A program made the position numbers and the translations under genes. Positions 16,365 to 25,097 of a stretch of 64,000 bases of DNA are shown here, piece by piece. This stretch comes from Roseiarcus sp963759955 (GTDB lineage Bacteria > Pseudomonadota > Alphaproteobacteria > Rhizobiales > Beijerinckiaceae). The stretch is from assembly GCA_963759955.1 (NCBI GenBank), contig CAVXCA010000079.1, positions 1 through 64,000 of the forward strand. The letters are read 5' to 3'. Position 1 is the first letter of the stretch. Each line of letters opens with the position of its first letter. The notes under the pieces were generated by a model, which saw only the letters and a list, made by a program, of their open reading frames with translations, was not told the origin of the DNA and did no database searches.

Positions 16365-17798
16365 ATGAAGTTTCCGGTTGCGGTAGCGGGCGGGCTGTTG
16401 TGCCTGACCCTGAGTTGCGCGGGCGGGGCTGCGCAGGAAACGCCTGCGCCCGCGGCCTCTCCGGTCGCGGCGCCGAGCGCTCCGGCGATTCCCGCTGCGC
16501 CGCCGGCTGCGAGCGCCGCGCCGCCGCCGGCTTCCGCCGCGCCCATTCCGGTCGACGCCAGCGCCGGCGCGCCGCCTAAACCGAAAAAGAAGCCGGCGCC
16601 GCCTCCGCCGCCGGTGGAGACCGCGCTGTCGAATGACCCCGAGCCGACGCTCCAGCCCGACACGTTGGCCGCCACCGGCAAGGCCGCCGAGCGCTACGCG
16701 CAAATCGTCGCTGTCGGCGGCTGGCCGACCGACATTGCGCCGTTGCGGCCGGGCGCCAAAGGGCCGGCCGTCGCCAGGCTGCGCGCGCGGCTCGCTCTCG
16801 AAGGCGACCTCGACGCGGCCGAGGCGGCCGGCCAGGTCTGGGACGCGGACCTGACGGCCGCCGTGAAGCGGTTTCAGGAGCGCATGGGATTGCGCCAGAC
16901 CGGGCTCGTCATGGGGGCCACTCTCAAGGCGATCGACGTTCCCGCGAGCGTACGCTACGGTCAGCTCGTCGCCAGCGCGCAGCGGCTCGCCGGCGTCGCC
17001 TTTTCCTTCGGCGACCGCTATGTCGTCGTCAATCTGCCCGCGGCTTCGGTCGAGGCGGTCGAGAACGGGCGCGTCGTTCACCGCTACGTCGCGATCGTCG
17101 GCGGCGTCGAGCACCCTTCGCCGGAGATTTCGGCGCATATCTCGGTCATCAACCTCAATCCGACCTGGACCGTGCCGACCTCGATCATCAAGAACGAAAT
17201 CATCCCGAAGATGCAGAAGGACCCAGGCTACCTTGCGCGCGAGAAAATCCGCATCCTCGACGGTTCGGGCGCCGAGGTCGATCCCAGGAGCATCAACTGG
17301 GCCACGGAACGGGCGGCCAATTACATCTTGCGCCAGGACTCGGGCGCCGGCAATTCGCTCGGCTCGATCCGCATCGGCATGCCCAACAAGCTCGCGGTCT
17401 ACATGCACGATACGCCGTCGAAACGGCTGTTCGGCGCCGACTATCGCTTTCTCAGCCACGGCTGCGTGCGCGTCCAAGGCGTCTACGACTACGCCGAATG
17501 GCTGCTGCAAGGCACGAGCGGCAGCCCGCTGGGCGTCTGGGACAAGGCGGCGCTGCTGGCGGAAGTGAAGGCGGGCGCGCGCGAAGACATCAAGCTCGTG
17601 CGGCCTGTCCCGGTGATCTGGGTCTATCTGACGGGATGGGCGAATCGCGACGGAACGGCTAATTTCCGCAACGACGTTTACGGCCTCGACGCCGCCGGCA
17701 GCGCCACGGCGAATGCGCAGAACGCCGCGCCGGCGGCGGCGGACCCTCTTTCCCTGCCGGATTCGTTCCCCTTGCCGAGTCCCGTTCCGTTGCAATGA
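16365..17798 (+). CDS. L,D-transpeptidase with peptidoglycan-binding domain
   Basis: A 477-residue exported enzyme that would form 3-3 cross-links or attach proteins to peptidoglycan. A signal peptide covers about residues 1-22 (MKFPVAVAGGLLCLTLSCAG). A Pro/Ala-rich linker runs to about residue 80, then a PG_binding_1 domain (PLRPGAKGPAVARLRARL to KRFQERMGL), then the YkuD catalytic domain with FLSHGCVRV, where His365 and Cys367 are the active pair. The ATG at 16365 is chosen because the signal peptide starts there. The stop overlaps the next gene as ATGA, so the two are co-translated. Confidence 0.9.
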   Translation: MKFPVAVAGGLLCLTLSCAGGAAQETPAPAASPVAAPSAPAIPAAPPAASAAPPPASAAPIPVDASAGAPPKPKKKPAPPPPPVETALSNDPEPTLQPDTLAATGKAAERYAQIVAVGGWPTDIAPLRPGAKGPAVARLRARLALEGDLDAAEAAGQVWDADLTAAVKRFQERMGLRQTGLVMGATLKAIDVPASVRYGQLVASAQRLAGVAFSFGDRYVVVNLPAASVEAVENGRVVHRYVAIVGGVEHPSPEISAHISVINLNPTWTVPTSIIKNEIIPKMQKDPGYLAREKIRILDGSGAEVDPRSINWATERAANYILRQDSGAGNSLGSIRIGMPNKLAVYMHDTPSKRLFGADYRFLSHGCVRVQGVYDYAEWLLQGTSGSPLGVWDKAALLAEVKAGAREDIKLVRPVPVIWVYLTGWANRDGTANFRNDVYGLDAAGSATANAQNAAPAAADPLSLPDSFPLPSPVPLQ

Positions 17799-18430
17799 GC
17801 GCCGCCGGACCGCTGCAAAATCGCGTCGATCCCTATGGCGAGCTCGTCGCGACGTGCGCGCGCGGCGCGCTGATGGGCAATCGCGGCGGACGGTTTCATC
17901 GCCCCGATCGGACCTTGGGCCGCCGCCGTTGGGCCTCCCGACAATGGATCGCGTGCCTGTGCGCGTTCAAGGGCCGGCGGCGCGCGGTCTGGGGCGAGGG
18001 GTACACCGAGCTGTTCTTTCTCGACGAAGTGACCGCGCTCGCCGCCGGACACCGTCCCTGCTTCGAATGCCGTCGCGCCGAGGCCGAAGCGTTCCGCAGC
18101 GCGTTCGCCGAGGGCTCGCGGCCGAGCGCGCCGAGCATGGACGCCGTCCTCCACCGCGAGCGGCTCGAAAAGGGCGCCAAGCGCCTTTGGGACTCGGCGA
18201 TCGAGCGCCTGCCCGACGCCGCGATGATCGAGCATGACGGGCGCACCGGCGCCGTGCTCGGCGACGCGATCCTGCCCTGGAGCTTCGCCGGTTACGGCGC
18301 GCCGCAGCCGCGGCCTCGCGCCGGCCTCGCGCGTGTTCTGACGCCACCCTCGATCGTGCGCGCGCTTTGCGCCGGCTATTCTCCGCGCTGGGCGGCGCGC
18401 TTGGACCCGACGCAGGCGGAGAGGGCGTAA
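17795..18430 (+). CDS. Conserved hypothetical protein with a Cys-x2-Cys motif
   Basis: A 211-residue, arginine-rich, soluble protein of unknown function. I do not recognise a named domain. The clearest landmark is FLDEVTALAAGHRPCFECRR near residues 75-94, a possible metal site reminiscent of the zinc-binding RPC-x2-C of Ada-type domains, though this is only a visual likeness. The N-terminus has GNRGGRFHRPD and RRRWASRQWIACLCAFKGR. It starts on the ATGA overlap with the L,D-transpeptidase gene, so expression is coupled. That pairing might hint at an envelope or DNA-repair link, but nothing here proves it. Confidence 0.65.
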   Translation: MSAAGPLQNRVDPYGELVATCARGALMGNRGGRFHRPDRTLGRRRWASRQWIACLCAFKGRRRAVWGEGYTELFFLDEVTALAAGHRPCFECRRAEAEAFRSAFAEGSRPSAPSMDAVLHRERLEKGAKRLWDSAIERLPDAAMIEHDGRTGAVLGDAILPWSFAGYGAPQPRPRAGLARVLTPPSIVRALCAGYSPRWAARLDPTQAERA

Positions 18431-18593
18431 TTGCGCGCGTTCGAACGCGGTGAGAACAGTCGTCCAAAGCTCTTGGCGCCCAAGGGGCTTGAATTGCCGG
18501 AGGCCTTCATTTCTTGTCAAACGCGATGGCGTAACGTCGGCGGCCGGTTTCGCGCGAGGCGCGGCGCTTCGTCATGAAGCAAGGACATTGGTC

Positions 18594-19163
18594 ATGAGGC
18601 TTGAAATCGCTGTCGCGCTGTTCGCGGCGCTGACTCTTGCGGGTTGCGGCGAGGAGCCGCTGCAGACGGGCCCGATCGATGCGCGGGTCATGCGTTTGGT
18701 CGCCAGCGCTCATGTCGACCCGGCCGCCGCGGTCGCCAAGCTCAACGCCTACCGCGTGAGCCGCGGCCTCGGCCCGGTGCGGATCGATCCGGCGCTCGCC
18801 GCGATGGCGCAGCGCCAGGCGGACGCCATGGTCGCCGGCAACGCGCTCTCTCACGACGTCGGCGGCAGCTTCCCTTCGCGCCTCGCCGCAGCGGGCGTCG
18901 ACACGACCGAGGCCGGCGAGAATCTCGGCGGCGGCTACTATTCGCTCGACGAGGCGATGAGCGGCTGGCGCGGATCGCCCGAGCACGACGCCAATCTCTT
19001 GATGGCGCACGCGACGCGCTTCGGCATCGCCATCGCAAAGGACGCGCGCACACGTTTCGGGGTCTACTGGGCGATGGAAGTGGCGGCCGATCAGCGCCGG
19101 CCGGCGCGCGGCCCGGCGTTGCTCACCACGTTTTCGGGCGAGCCGGTCGCTGCGTTTCGGTGA
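18594..19163 (+). CDS. CAP-domain lipoprotein (SCP/PR-1 family)
   Basis: A 189-residue lipoprotein. The signal sequence ends in the lipobox LAGC near residue 19. The CAP domain begins with LNAYRVSRGLGPVRIDPALAAMAQ and shows MVAGNALSHDVGG, GENLGGGYYSLDEAMSGWRGS, PEHDANLLMAHATRFGIA and the C-terminal VYWAMEVA. Bacterial CAP proteins are surface proteins of mostly unknown activity. The ATG at 18594 is preceded by AAGGA at a slightly long distance. It stands alone, 163 bp after the unknown gene. Confidence 0.85.
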   Translation: MRLEIAVALFAALTLAGCGEEPLQTGPIDARVMRLVASAHVDPAAAVAKLNAYRVSRGLGPVRIDPALAAMAQRQADAMVAGNALSHDVGGSFPSRLAAAGVDTTEAGENLGGGYYSLDEAMSGWRGSPEHDANLLMAHATRFGIAIAKDARTRFGVYWAMEVAADQRRPARGPALLTTFSGEPVAAFR

Positions 19164-19345
19164 TCGGAACGGAACCGCGCCGCCGCCTTGACCGGGCGCG
19201 GCTCTTGCGCTCACAATCAACCGAGCCTCTTGCGATCCGGTAAGCGCGAATCGCCGGAGGCTTTCGCGCTTTGTCGGGCGCTGTTGTCTTGACGCGAACC
19301 GGGCGACGCGCCGCGCGAACGGGAGCGCTTTTTCGGGAGGAAACC

Positions 19346-19717
19346 TTGCTTCGTCGATCTCTTCTGGCTTTCGCCGCTCTGGCGGTCTCATCGCATTTCG
19401 CGCTGGCGGGCGACATTCTCGGCGAATGGGCGCGCGACGACGGCAAGGGCAAAGTCCGCTTCGTCGCCTGCGGCGCGGCGGTGTGCGGCCGCGTCACCTG
19501 GGTAAGGGACGCCGACGATCCGGCCAAAATCGGCGAGCAGGTGTTCTTCGACATGAAGCCGAGCGGCGACAACACCTGGGGGGGGACGGCGTTCAATCCC
19601 GAAGACGGCCGCAATTACGCGGGAAAGATGACGATGTCGGGCGACAGCCTAGTCACCGCGGGCTGCGTGCTCGGCGGCTGGATCTGCAAGTCGGTCGCCT
19701 GGACCAAGGCGCGCTGA
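19346..19717 (+). CDS. DUF2147-family secreted protein
   Basis: A 123-residue exported protein starting at a TTG behind a strong GGGAGG. A signal peptide covers about residues 1-22, ending ALAGDILGEW. The mature part fits DUF2147: GDILGEWARDDGKGKVRFV, CGAAVCGRVTWVRD, the middle NPEDGRNYAGKMTMSGD and the C-terminal GCVLGGWICKSVAWTK. The family is a small periplasmic lipocalin-like fold of unknown ligand. The upstream ATG-less extension to 19271 is not convincing. It converges on the GGDEF gene with 20 bp between stops. Confidence 0.82.
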   Translation: MLRRSLLAFAALAVSSHFALAGDILGEWARDDGKGKVRFVACGAAVCGRVTWVRDADDPAKIGEQVFFDMKPSGDNTWGGTAFNPEDGRNYAGKMTMSGDSLVTAGCVLGGWICKSVAWTKAR

Positions 19718-19737
19718 AACGCGCGCCTCGACGGCCC

Positions 19738-20559
19738 TCACGCGCTGCGCGGCAGCGGCTCGCGTTTCACCGTCCCGGCTTTCACGCCGAGTTTCACCAG
19801 CAGCGCGTCGAGCGCCGGCGGGAAATGAATGCGATTGCGCCCGGAGGCCTTCGCCTCGTAGAGCGCGCGATCGGCCTCCGAATAGAGTTCGTCGAAGTCG
19901 CCGCCATGTTCGCGCAGCGCGACGCCGGCCGAGATCGTCACCTTGAGGACGAGGCCGTTGACGAGGACCGGCGTCGATCGCACCCTTTCGCCGAACGCGA
20001 TCAGATGGGTCGCCAGCGTTTGGGGCGGGAGGCCGGAGGACAACAGCGCGAATTCTTCGCCGCCGACCCGCGCCACACAGCCGAACGGACCGAGTTCGGC
20101 GGCCATCATCTGGCCGACCGAGCGTATGACGGCGTCGCCCGCGACATGGCCATAGGCGTCGTTGATCCCTTTGAATCTGTCGATGTCGAAGATCACCAGC
20201 GCCAACAATTCCGGCGCCGCGGTCGCTGCGGCTTCCAGGAGGGCGCGCCGATTGGGAAGGCCGGTGAGCGGATCGGTGAGGCTCAACGCGTCGGCTTGCA
20301 ACTTCGCCAGGTAGAGTTCGAGATGGGCTTTGCCGAACGCATACGAGATCGGCGCGGCGAGCACGAGCGCGGTGAGCGTCGCGATGGCCCAGGAGCGTAG
20401 CGCGACCGTCCAGTCGACGAAAAACGTCATCTGGTTGGCCACCTCGCTGGCCAGCGCCAAAGCGACGCAAACGGCGGCGACCTGGACCACGTAGCGGACG
20501 AGTTCGCGTTCGTTGCGAATGCGGGGATGAAACGCGCGCGCCATGAAATTCAACCGCAT
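19738..20559 (-). CDS. Membrane-anchored diguanylate cyclase (GGDEF)
   Basis: A 273-residue protein with two predicted membrane helices at about residues 20-65 and a C-terminal GGDEF domain. The active-site motif is RVGGEEF, with LVIFDIDRFKGINDAYGHVAGD holding the metal-binding Asp and substrate residues, so it should make cyclic di-GMP. The RxxD inhibitory site that normally lies five residues before the motif is absent (GPFGCVARVGGEEF), suggesting no product inhibition. No sensory domain beyond the membrane region is evident. It lies 105 bp downstream of the large kinase on the same strand. Confidence 0.9.
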   Translation of the reverse strand: MRLNFMARAFHPRIRNERELVRYVVQVAAVCVALALASEVANQMTFFVDWTVALRSWAIATLTALVLAAPISYAFGKAHLELYLAKLQADALSLTDPLTGLPNRRALLEAAATAAPELLALVIFDIDRFKGINDAYGHVAGDAVIRSVGQMMAAELGPFGCVARVGGEEFALLSSGLPPQTLATHLIAFGERVRSTPVLVNGLVLKVTISAGVALREHGGDFDELYSEADRALYEAKASGRNRIHFPPALDALLVKLGVKAGTVKREPLPRSA

Positions 20560-20664
20560 CGTTTCGCCGCCGAGCCGAGAACCGAGATGGGATGAATTTG
20601 CATAGCCGCAAAGAAGCTAACGCCGGCTTAAAGCCGCCGGCGCGCGGGCGTCGCTACCGCGACG

Positions 20665-23439
20665 TCACTGCGCCGCCTTCACGCTGGGAAACGCCACTTC
20701 GACCAGCGTTCCCTGTTCCTTGCGGCTCTTGATGGAAAAATCGGCGTGGTTCGCTTCGGCCAGGGCTTTGGTCAGCGGGAGGCCGAGGCCGGCGCCGCCG
20801 GCGCGGCGGGCGCCGCCGACCTGACGGAAGGGTTCGAGCGCGGCGGTGATTTCGCTCTCGTTCATGCCGACGCCGGTGTCGCGCACGCGGATGACGGCGT
20901 GGCCCGCTTCGTCGATGGCCGTCGAGACGATGACCTGTCCGCCCGGCTCGTTGAACTTGACGGCGTTCGACATCAGGTTGAGCAGGATCTGGCGCAGCGA
21001 CCGCTCGTCCGCCATGACGTTGGGCAGCTTGTCGAACAGCGACAGACGCATGATGATGCGCTCCTGCGCGGCCTGCGGCTGCATCAGCGAGACGCATTCG
21101 CGGATGATGCGATTGGCGTCGACCGGCGCGAACTCGAGCTCCAGCTTGCCCGCCTCGATCTTGGAAAGATCCAACAGATCGTTGGCGAGGCTCATCACGT
21201 GCTGGGCGGAGGCGTGAATGTCCTTGATGTAGTCCCTGTAGCGATCGTTGCCGATCGGCCCGAAACGCTCCTCCAACATCACCTCGGCGAAACCGAGAAT
21301 GGCGTGCAGCGGCGTCCGCACTTCGTGGCTGATGCGCGCGAGGAAGTCGGTCTTGCGGGCGCTGGCCTGTTCGGCTTGGCTGCGCGCGGCTTCCAACGTC
21401 CACTCGATCGCCTTCGAACGCGTCAAATCCCGAACCAACGCGTAGTAGCGAGTCTCCGACTGCGGCGAGGCGAGGCGCGCCATCGTGAGCAGCACCGGGA
21501 TCGAGAGACCGTGGCGATCGCGGGCGACGAGTTCCTCGCCCGCGCCGGGGCGCGCGATATCCTTGTCCTGCTTGACCCGCTCGAAGCGGGAAGCCGCATC
21601 GCTTTGGCTTTGCGGCGCGAACAGCATGAGAAAGCTTTCGCTGGCGGCTTCCGTCTCGGCGTAGCCGAAGAGCGCTTCGGCCGAACGGTTCATGGAAACG
21701 ATGCGGCCCGCGGCGTCGAGGGCGATCACACCGTCCGTGGCCGCGTCCAGAACCCCCTTGAGATCGCGCGCCACCGCCTCGCTGGCGCGCGCCTCGCGCT
21801 CGAGCGCGCGCAATTGATCCTGATTTTCGCCCTCGCGCACGCGGCGTAGCGCGATCAGCGTCGCCGGAGCGTCGTCCCATTGAATGGACTGCACGCAGCT
21901 GTCGACCGCGATCAATTCGCCGCCGGCGGCGACGAGCGGCATCGCTCCGCCTTCGCTGGCCTCCGCAAGCGTTTGCGCGTCGCGGCCCCTGAATAGATGC
22001 GTCACGCCGTCGGCCGCGCGAAACTCGGCCAGGTCGCGATAACCCGCGAGATCCAGCATCGCTTGATTGAGATAGAGCGGCTCCCCGCCGCGCAGAACGA
22101 TCGCGCCGATCGGCAGGCGGTCGAGCAGCGCGTAGACGTCGCGGCGCGCGGCCGCAGCGATCCGCTCGGTCGGCGCCGCGCCTGCGTCAGGCGCGTTGTT
22201 CGATGGGAGCGCTGAGGGCGGCGCGGCGCTGTCGATCAAATCGTGCGCGGCGGACTGGGCCGCGCCCGTCTCGACCGGCGCGCCGGCGGCTGTTTCGTCG
22301 CGGTCCGAAGGCAGTCTCGCGCCGAGCGCGCGCGCGATCTCGCGAAACGCGTTGCGCTCGTTCGTCGTCAACTCCACGCTTTCGCGGTCGTCGCCGACGC
22401 GGCGCGATTCCTCGGGCAAGAGGGAAAGCGCGCTCATCGCGCCGGGGCGAATCGGCACGACGTTCGGGCCGCCGGCCGGCTGCCCGGCGCCGGGTTGCCG
22501 TAGAACGACGATTTCAGCCCCGCGCTCGCCGGGCGGCGCAGGCGCGGCGAGGGTGGCGGCGCTGTCGCTCTCGTTCTCGCGCGAATCGACGAGCGCGTCC
22601 GGCACAGCGGCGCTCGGCGAATCCTCGCCTTGCGTTCGCTCCGCGGCCTCCCAGGGAATCGTTTCGCCAGTAAAGAGGCCGAAACCTCGATATCCGGCGA
22701 AGCGCCTCTCCTTGTCGACGGCAGGCGATCCGGAAATCAGCACGATTCGCGCGGTTGCCTGATCGGCTGCGGGCCAGCCGAGCCGCAGCGCGGAAAAAGT
22801 GCGATGCGCCGCGATCGCCGCGGCGAGATCGCCGGTCGGGTCGAGGCCGAGGCGGGCGCGCAGCGCGGCGAGCGATTCGCCGAGCTTCGGCGCGTGAACG
22901 CCGACGACTTCCTCGAGCGCGCGATCGGCCTGACCGAAACGCTCGTTCGCGTCCAGAGCCCAGAGAAAGCGGCGGGCCGACGTGATCTCGACGTGTGGCG
23001 GCGGCGCGGCCCGCTCGGCGACCGTCGGGGCCGAGAGTTCGGCCTCGCCCGGATTCGACGTCGCAGCGACGACGAGAAAATGGCGACCTTGCGGCGAAGC
23101 GAATCCGGCGCACATGACCCCCACCGGCAAGGGCAGGCGACCCGCGTAGAATCGCAGCGATTCCATGCGCGGGGGAACCCCCTGGGCGAGCGCCTCGACG
23201 AGACGGCGCAATCGCCGGGCGCCGGGGCTTTGCGCCGCGAGGGCGACCGCGTTGAGCGCGCCGAGGGTTTTGACGCCGAACAGCGCCAACGCCGCCGGCG
23301 TGGCGAATTCGACGCGCGCCGGACGTCCCGCCGCCACGATCAGCGCGGCGCCGCGATCGAGCCGCTCGGCGAACGGCGACCCCGCCACGAGAGCGGCGAC
23401 GTCCTGGGAATTGATGGCGGCTCGGTCGGCGGCGTCCAT
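20665..23439 (-). CDS. PAS-domain sensor histidine kinase of the PdhS/PleC/DivJ group
   Basis: A 924-residue kinase from the ATG at 23439; the frame is open to 23658, so the start is uncertain. The order is: a divergent N-terminal region with weak PAS-like parts and long disordered linkers to about residue 500, two PAS domains (RDVYALLDRLPIGAIVL, then LKGVLDAATDGVIALDAAGR), HisKA with phospho-acceptor His705 in ISHEVRTPLHAILGFAE, and HATPase_c with NLMSNAVKFNEPGG, RVRDTGVGMNES and GGAGLGLPLTKALAEA. The HisKA/HATPase wording closely resembles PdhS of Rhizobiales, which acts on DivK/PleD in cell polarity. No response regulator gene is adjacent and no membrane helix is evident. Confidence 0.87.
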   Translation of the reverse strand: MDAADRAAINSQDVAALVAGSPFAERLDRGAALIVAAGRPARVEFATPAALALFGVKTLGALNAVALAAQSPGARRLRRLVEALAQGVPPRMESLRFYAGRLPLPVGVMCAGFASPQGRHFLVVAATSNPGEAELSAPTVAERAAPPPHVEITSARRFLWALDANERFGQADRALEEVVGVHAPKLGESLAALRARLGLDPTGDLAAAIAAHRTFSALRLGWPAADQATARIVLISGSPAVDKERRFAGYRGFGLFTGETIPWEAAERTQGEDSPSAAVPDALVDSRENESDSAATLAAPAPPGERGAEIVVLRQPGAGQPAGGPNVVPIRPGAMSALSLLPEESRRVGDDRESVELTTNERNAFREIARALGARLPSDRDETAAGAPVETGAAQSAAHDLIDSAAPPSALPSNNAPDAGAAPTERIAAAARRDVYALLDRLPIGAIVLRGGEPLYLNQAMLDLAGYRDLAEFRAADGVTHLFRGRDAQTLAEASEGGAMPLVAAGGELIAVDSCVQSIQWDDAPATLIALRRVREGENQDQLRALEREARASEAVARDLKGVLDAATDGVIALDAAGRIVSMNRSAEALFGYAETEAASESFLMLFAPQSQSDAASRFERVKQDKDIARPGAGEELVARDRHGLSIPVLLTMARLASPQSETRYYALVRDLTRSKAIEWTLEAARSQAEQASARKTDFLARISHEVRTPLHAILGFAEVMLEERFGPIGNDRYRDYIKDIHASAQHVMSLANDLLDLSKIEAGKLELEFAPVDANRIIRECVSLMQPQAAQERIIMRLSLFDKLPNVMADERSLRQILLNLMSNAVKFNEPGGQVIVSTAIDEAGHAVIRVRDTGVGMNESEITAALEPFRQVGGARRAGGAGLGLPLTKALAEANHADFSIKSRKEQGTLVEVAFPSVKAAQ

Positions 23440-23616
23440 TGGCGGCGATGCGATCTCGTTCGGCGAAACAGGCCTGTCGAAGGCGCAGACCGACGCGAGC
23501 GGCGATCTGGCGACTATGCTTACCAAGACATTAACGCGTCCGCTCGCATTTCGTCCATGCCGCGCGGGCGTTCGACACAGCTCATGGTTACCTTTCGTGT
23601 TGCGGCGCAAAATCAT

Positions 23617-23646
23617 GTTGCACTGCAACAAAGAATCGGCTATAAG
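23617..23646 (+). promoter_or_regulatory. Phasin promoter with overlapping palindromic operator (candidate PhaR site)
   Basis: TTGCAC (23618-23623) and TATAAG (23641-23646) are separated by 17 bp, a good sigma-70-type spacing, about 50 bp upstream of the first phasin. The -35 box lies inside a perfect palindrome GTTGCA-C-TGCAAC (23617-23629). PhaR repressors of phasin genes bind TGC/GCA-rich palindromes, so this is a likely PhaR operator. PhaR itself is not in the window. Confidence 0.6.
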
Positions 23647-23696
23647 GGCAAAATACAAAGCGTCGCCGATGTCAGGCGCGAGAGGTGAGGATCGTC

Positions 23697-24062
23697 ATGG
23701 CCAATGCCCCGTTTGAAATCCCCAATGAATTGCGTGATTTCGCCGAACGCAGCGTCGATCAGGCGCGCAAGGCGTTCGAGGGATTTGTTTCCGTCGCCCA
23801 GAAAGCAGCCGGAACCGTCGACGGAGCCGCTGCGACTACGCAGAACAGCGTCAAGTCCGTCAGCGCCCAGGTTTTCGGCTTTGCCGAGCAGAATGTGAAC
23901 GCCGCGTTCGATCTCGCCCACAAGCTGGTGCAGGCCAAAGATCCGCAGGAAGCCTTCATGGTGCAAAGCGAATTTCTCAAGTCGCAGATCGCCAACCTCC
24001 AGGCTCAAGCCAAGGAAATTGGCGCGCTGATCCAGAAGAGCGCGACGCCCGGCGCGAAGTGA
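23697..24062 (+). CDS. Phasin (PHA granule-associated protein)
   Basis: A 121-residue helical protein of the phasin_2 type. It opens with ANAPFEIPNELRDFAERSVDQ and contains the amphipathic FGFAEQNVNAAFDLAHKLVQAKD and EAFMVQSEFLKSQIANLQAQAKEIG. Phasins coat polyhydroxyalkanoate granules. The ATG at 23697 follows AGAGGTGAGG. A second phasin follows 56 bp downstream and shares the EF..(K)QI..L...KEIGAL segment, suggesting an old duplication. Confidence 0.9.
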   Translation: MANAPFEIPNELRDFAERSVDQARKAFEGFVSVAQKAAGTVDGAAATTQNSVKSVSAQVFGFAEQNVNAAFDLAHKLVQAKDPQEAFMVQSEFLKSQIANLQAQAKEIGALIQKSATPGAK

Positions 24063-24118
24063 CCGCCGGATAGCTCGCAAAATCCGCAAGGCCGACGTTG
24101 AACGAAGGAAATCCGATC

Positions 24119-24631
24119 ATGGCCACCGCCCCGAAGAAGACCGTCGTCGTCAATCCCGCTCCTGCCGCTTTCGAAGCTCCCGCCACGCCCGCCGCCGTGG
24201 AAGCGTCGACTCCGTTCGCGTCCTCGTCCGGTTCCCTGACCGAGTTGCAGGGCAATTTGCGCTCCGTCGTCGAAAAGGGTCTTTCCGACTCGCGCGAGGC
24301 TTACGCCAAAGCGAAGAGCGCGGCGGACGAGACCGCCAGCGCGGTTGAAAGCAGCTTCGCCCTCGCCAAGGCGGGCGTGTCCGCGATCAACGCCAAGGCC
24401 CTCGAGGCCCTGCGCGCCAACATCGAAGCCAACTTCGACTTCATCAAATCGGCGCTCGCCGTCAAGAATGTCGCCGATTACGTGGCGTTGAACGGCGAGT
24501 TCGCGCGCAAACAGATCGACGCGATCACCGAGCAGACCAAGGAAATCGGCGCGCTCGCACAGAAGGTCGCGGCCGAAACGGCCGAGCCGATCAAGGAACA
24601 GGTCGCCAAGACCTTCAAGATCGCGGTCTGA
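24119..24631 (+). CDS. Phasin (second paralogue)
   Basis: A 170-residue phasin with an Ala/Pro-rich N-terminus (KTVVVNPAPAAFEAPATPAA), then helical phasin_2 repeats: SDSREAYAKAKSAADETASA, NFDFIKSALAVKNVADYVAL, EFARKQIDAITEQTKEIGAL and a basic-acidic tail. The ATG at 24119 is preceded by GAAGGAA. It is probably co-transcribed with the first phasin from 23617-23646 and ends at an intrinsic terminator 50 bp downstream. Confidence 0.9.
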   Translation: MATAPKKTVVVNPAPAAFEAPATPAAVEASTPFASSSGSLTELQGNLRSVVEKGLSDSREAYAKAKSAADETASAVESSFALAKAGVSAINAKALEALRANIEANFDFIKSALAVKNVADYVALNGEFARKQIDAITEQTKEIGALAQKVAAETAEPIKEQVAKTFKIAV

Positions 24632-24680
24632 GAATTCCTCTCGCGAAGCGGCGCGCCTCCTCCCTCGCGTCGCCCAGCAG

Positions 24681-24712
24681 CGCCGCCCCGTCTTGGGGCG
24701 GCGTTCTCTTTC
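24681..24712 (+). terminator. Intrinsic terminator after the phasin pair
   Basis: A perfect 9-bp stem, CGCCGCCCC (24681-24689) and GGGGCGGCG (24695-24703), with loop GTCTT, is followed by the pyrimidine-rich TTCTCTTTCC. Confidence 0.8.
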
Positions 24713-24800
24713 CTGGGTTCGCGCCGGCTCGAACGATTCGTCGGCGCGGGCCTTGCAACCGCCGGGCTTTGACTCTAGTTTCCCGGCCGTCGCCGTCCGG

Positions 24801-24877
24801 GCCGCCATAGCTCAGTTGGTTAGAGCGCTAGATTGTGGATCTAGAGGTCCCCCGTTCGAGCCGGGGTGGCGGTACCA
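24801..24877 (+). tRNA. tRNA-His (GTG anticodon)
   Basis: A 77-nt cloverleaf with encoded CCA. The acceptor stem is GCCGCCA with TGGCGGT, the D arm contains AGCTCAGTTGGTTAGAGC, the anticodon loop TTGTGGA gives anticodon GTG, and the T arm is CCCCG-TTCGAGC-CGGGG. Position 1 pairs G with U72 and the discriminator is A73. That is the alphaproteobacterial tRNA-His form, which does not depend on the extra G at -1 found in most bacteria. Confidence 0.96.
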
Positions 24878-25097
24878 TCGCGACGCAACACGATCTCGGC
24901 CGCGTGCGTGAGAGCCGATCGCCGAATTCGCCCCGCGCCCGCTCGCGTGCGGCGCATTGTCCCTATCGCCGCGCGGATATTGTTGTTGCCAGCCGCTGGT
25001 TTCCGTTCCATCAAACGACATTTCGCAGCCGCGTGATGAGACCGGCGGCCGCGACTTGCGCGTTGAGACGCCCGGGGGGGCAAGTCGGGGGGAAATC

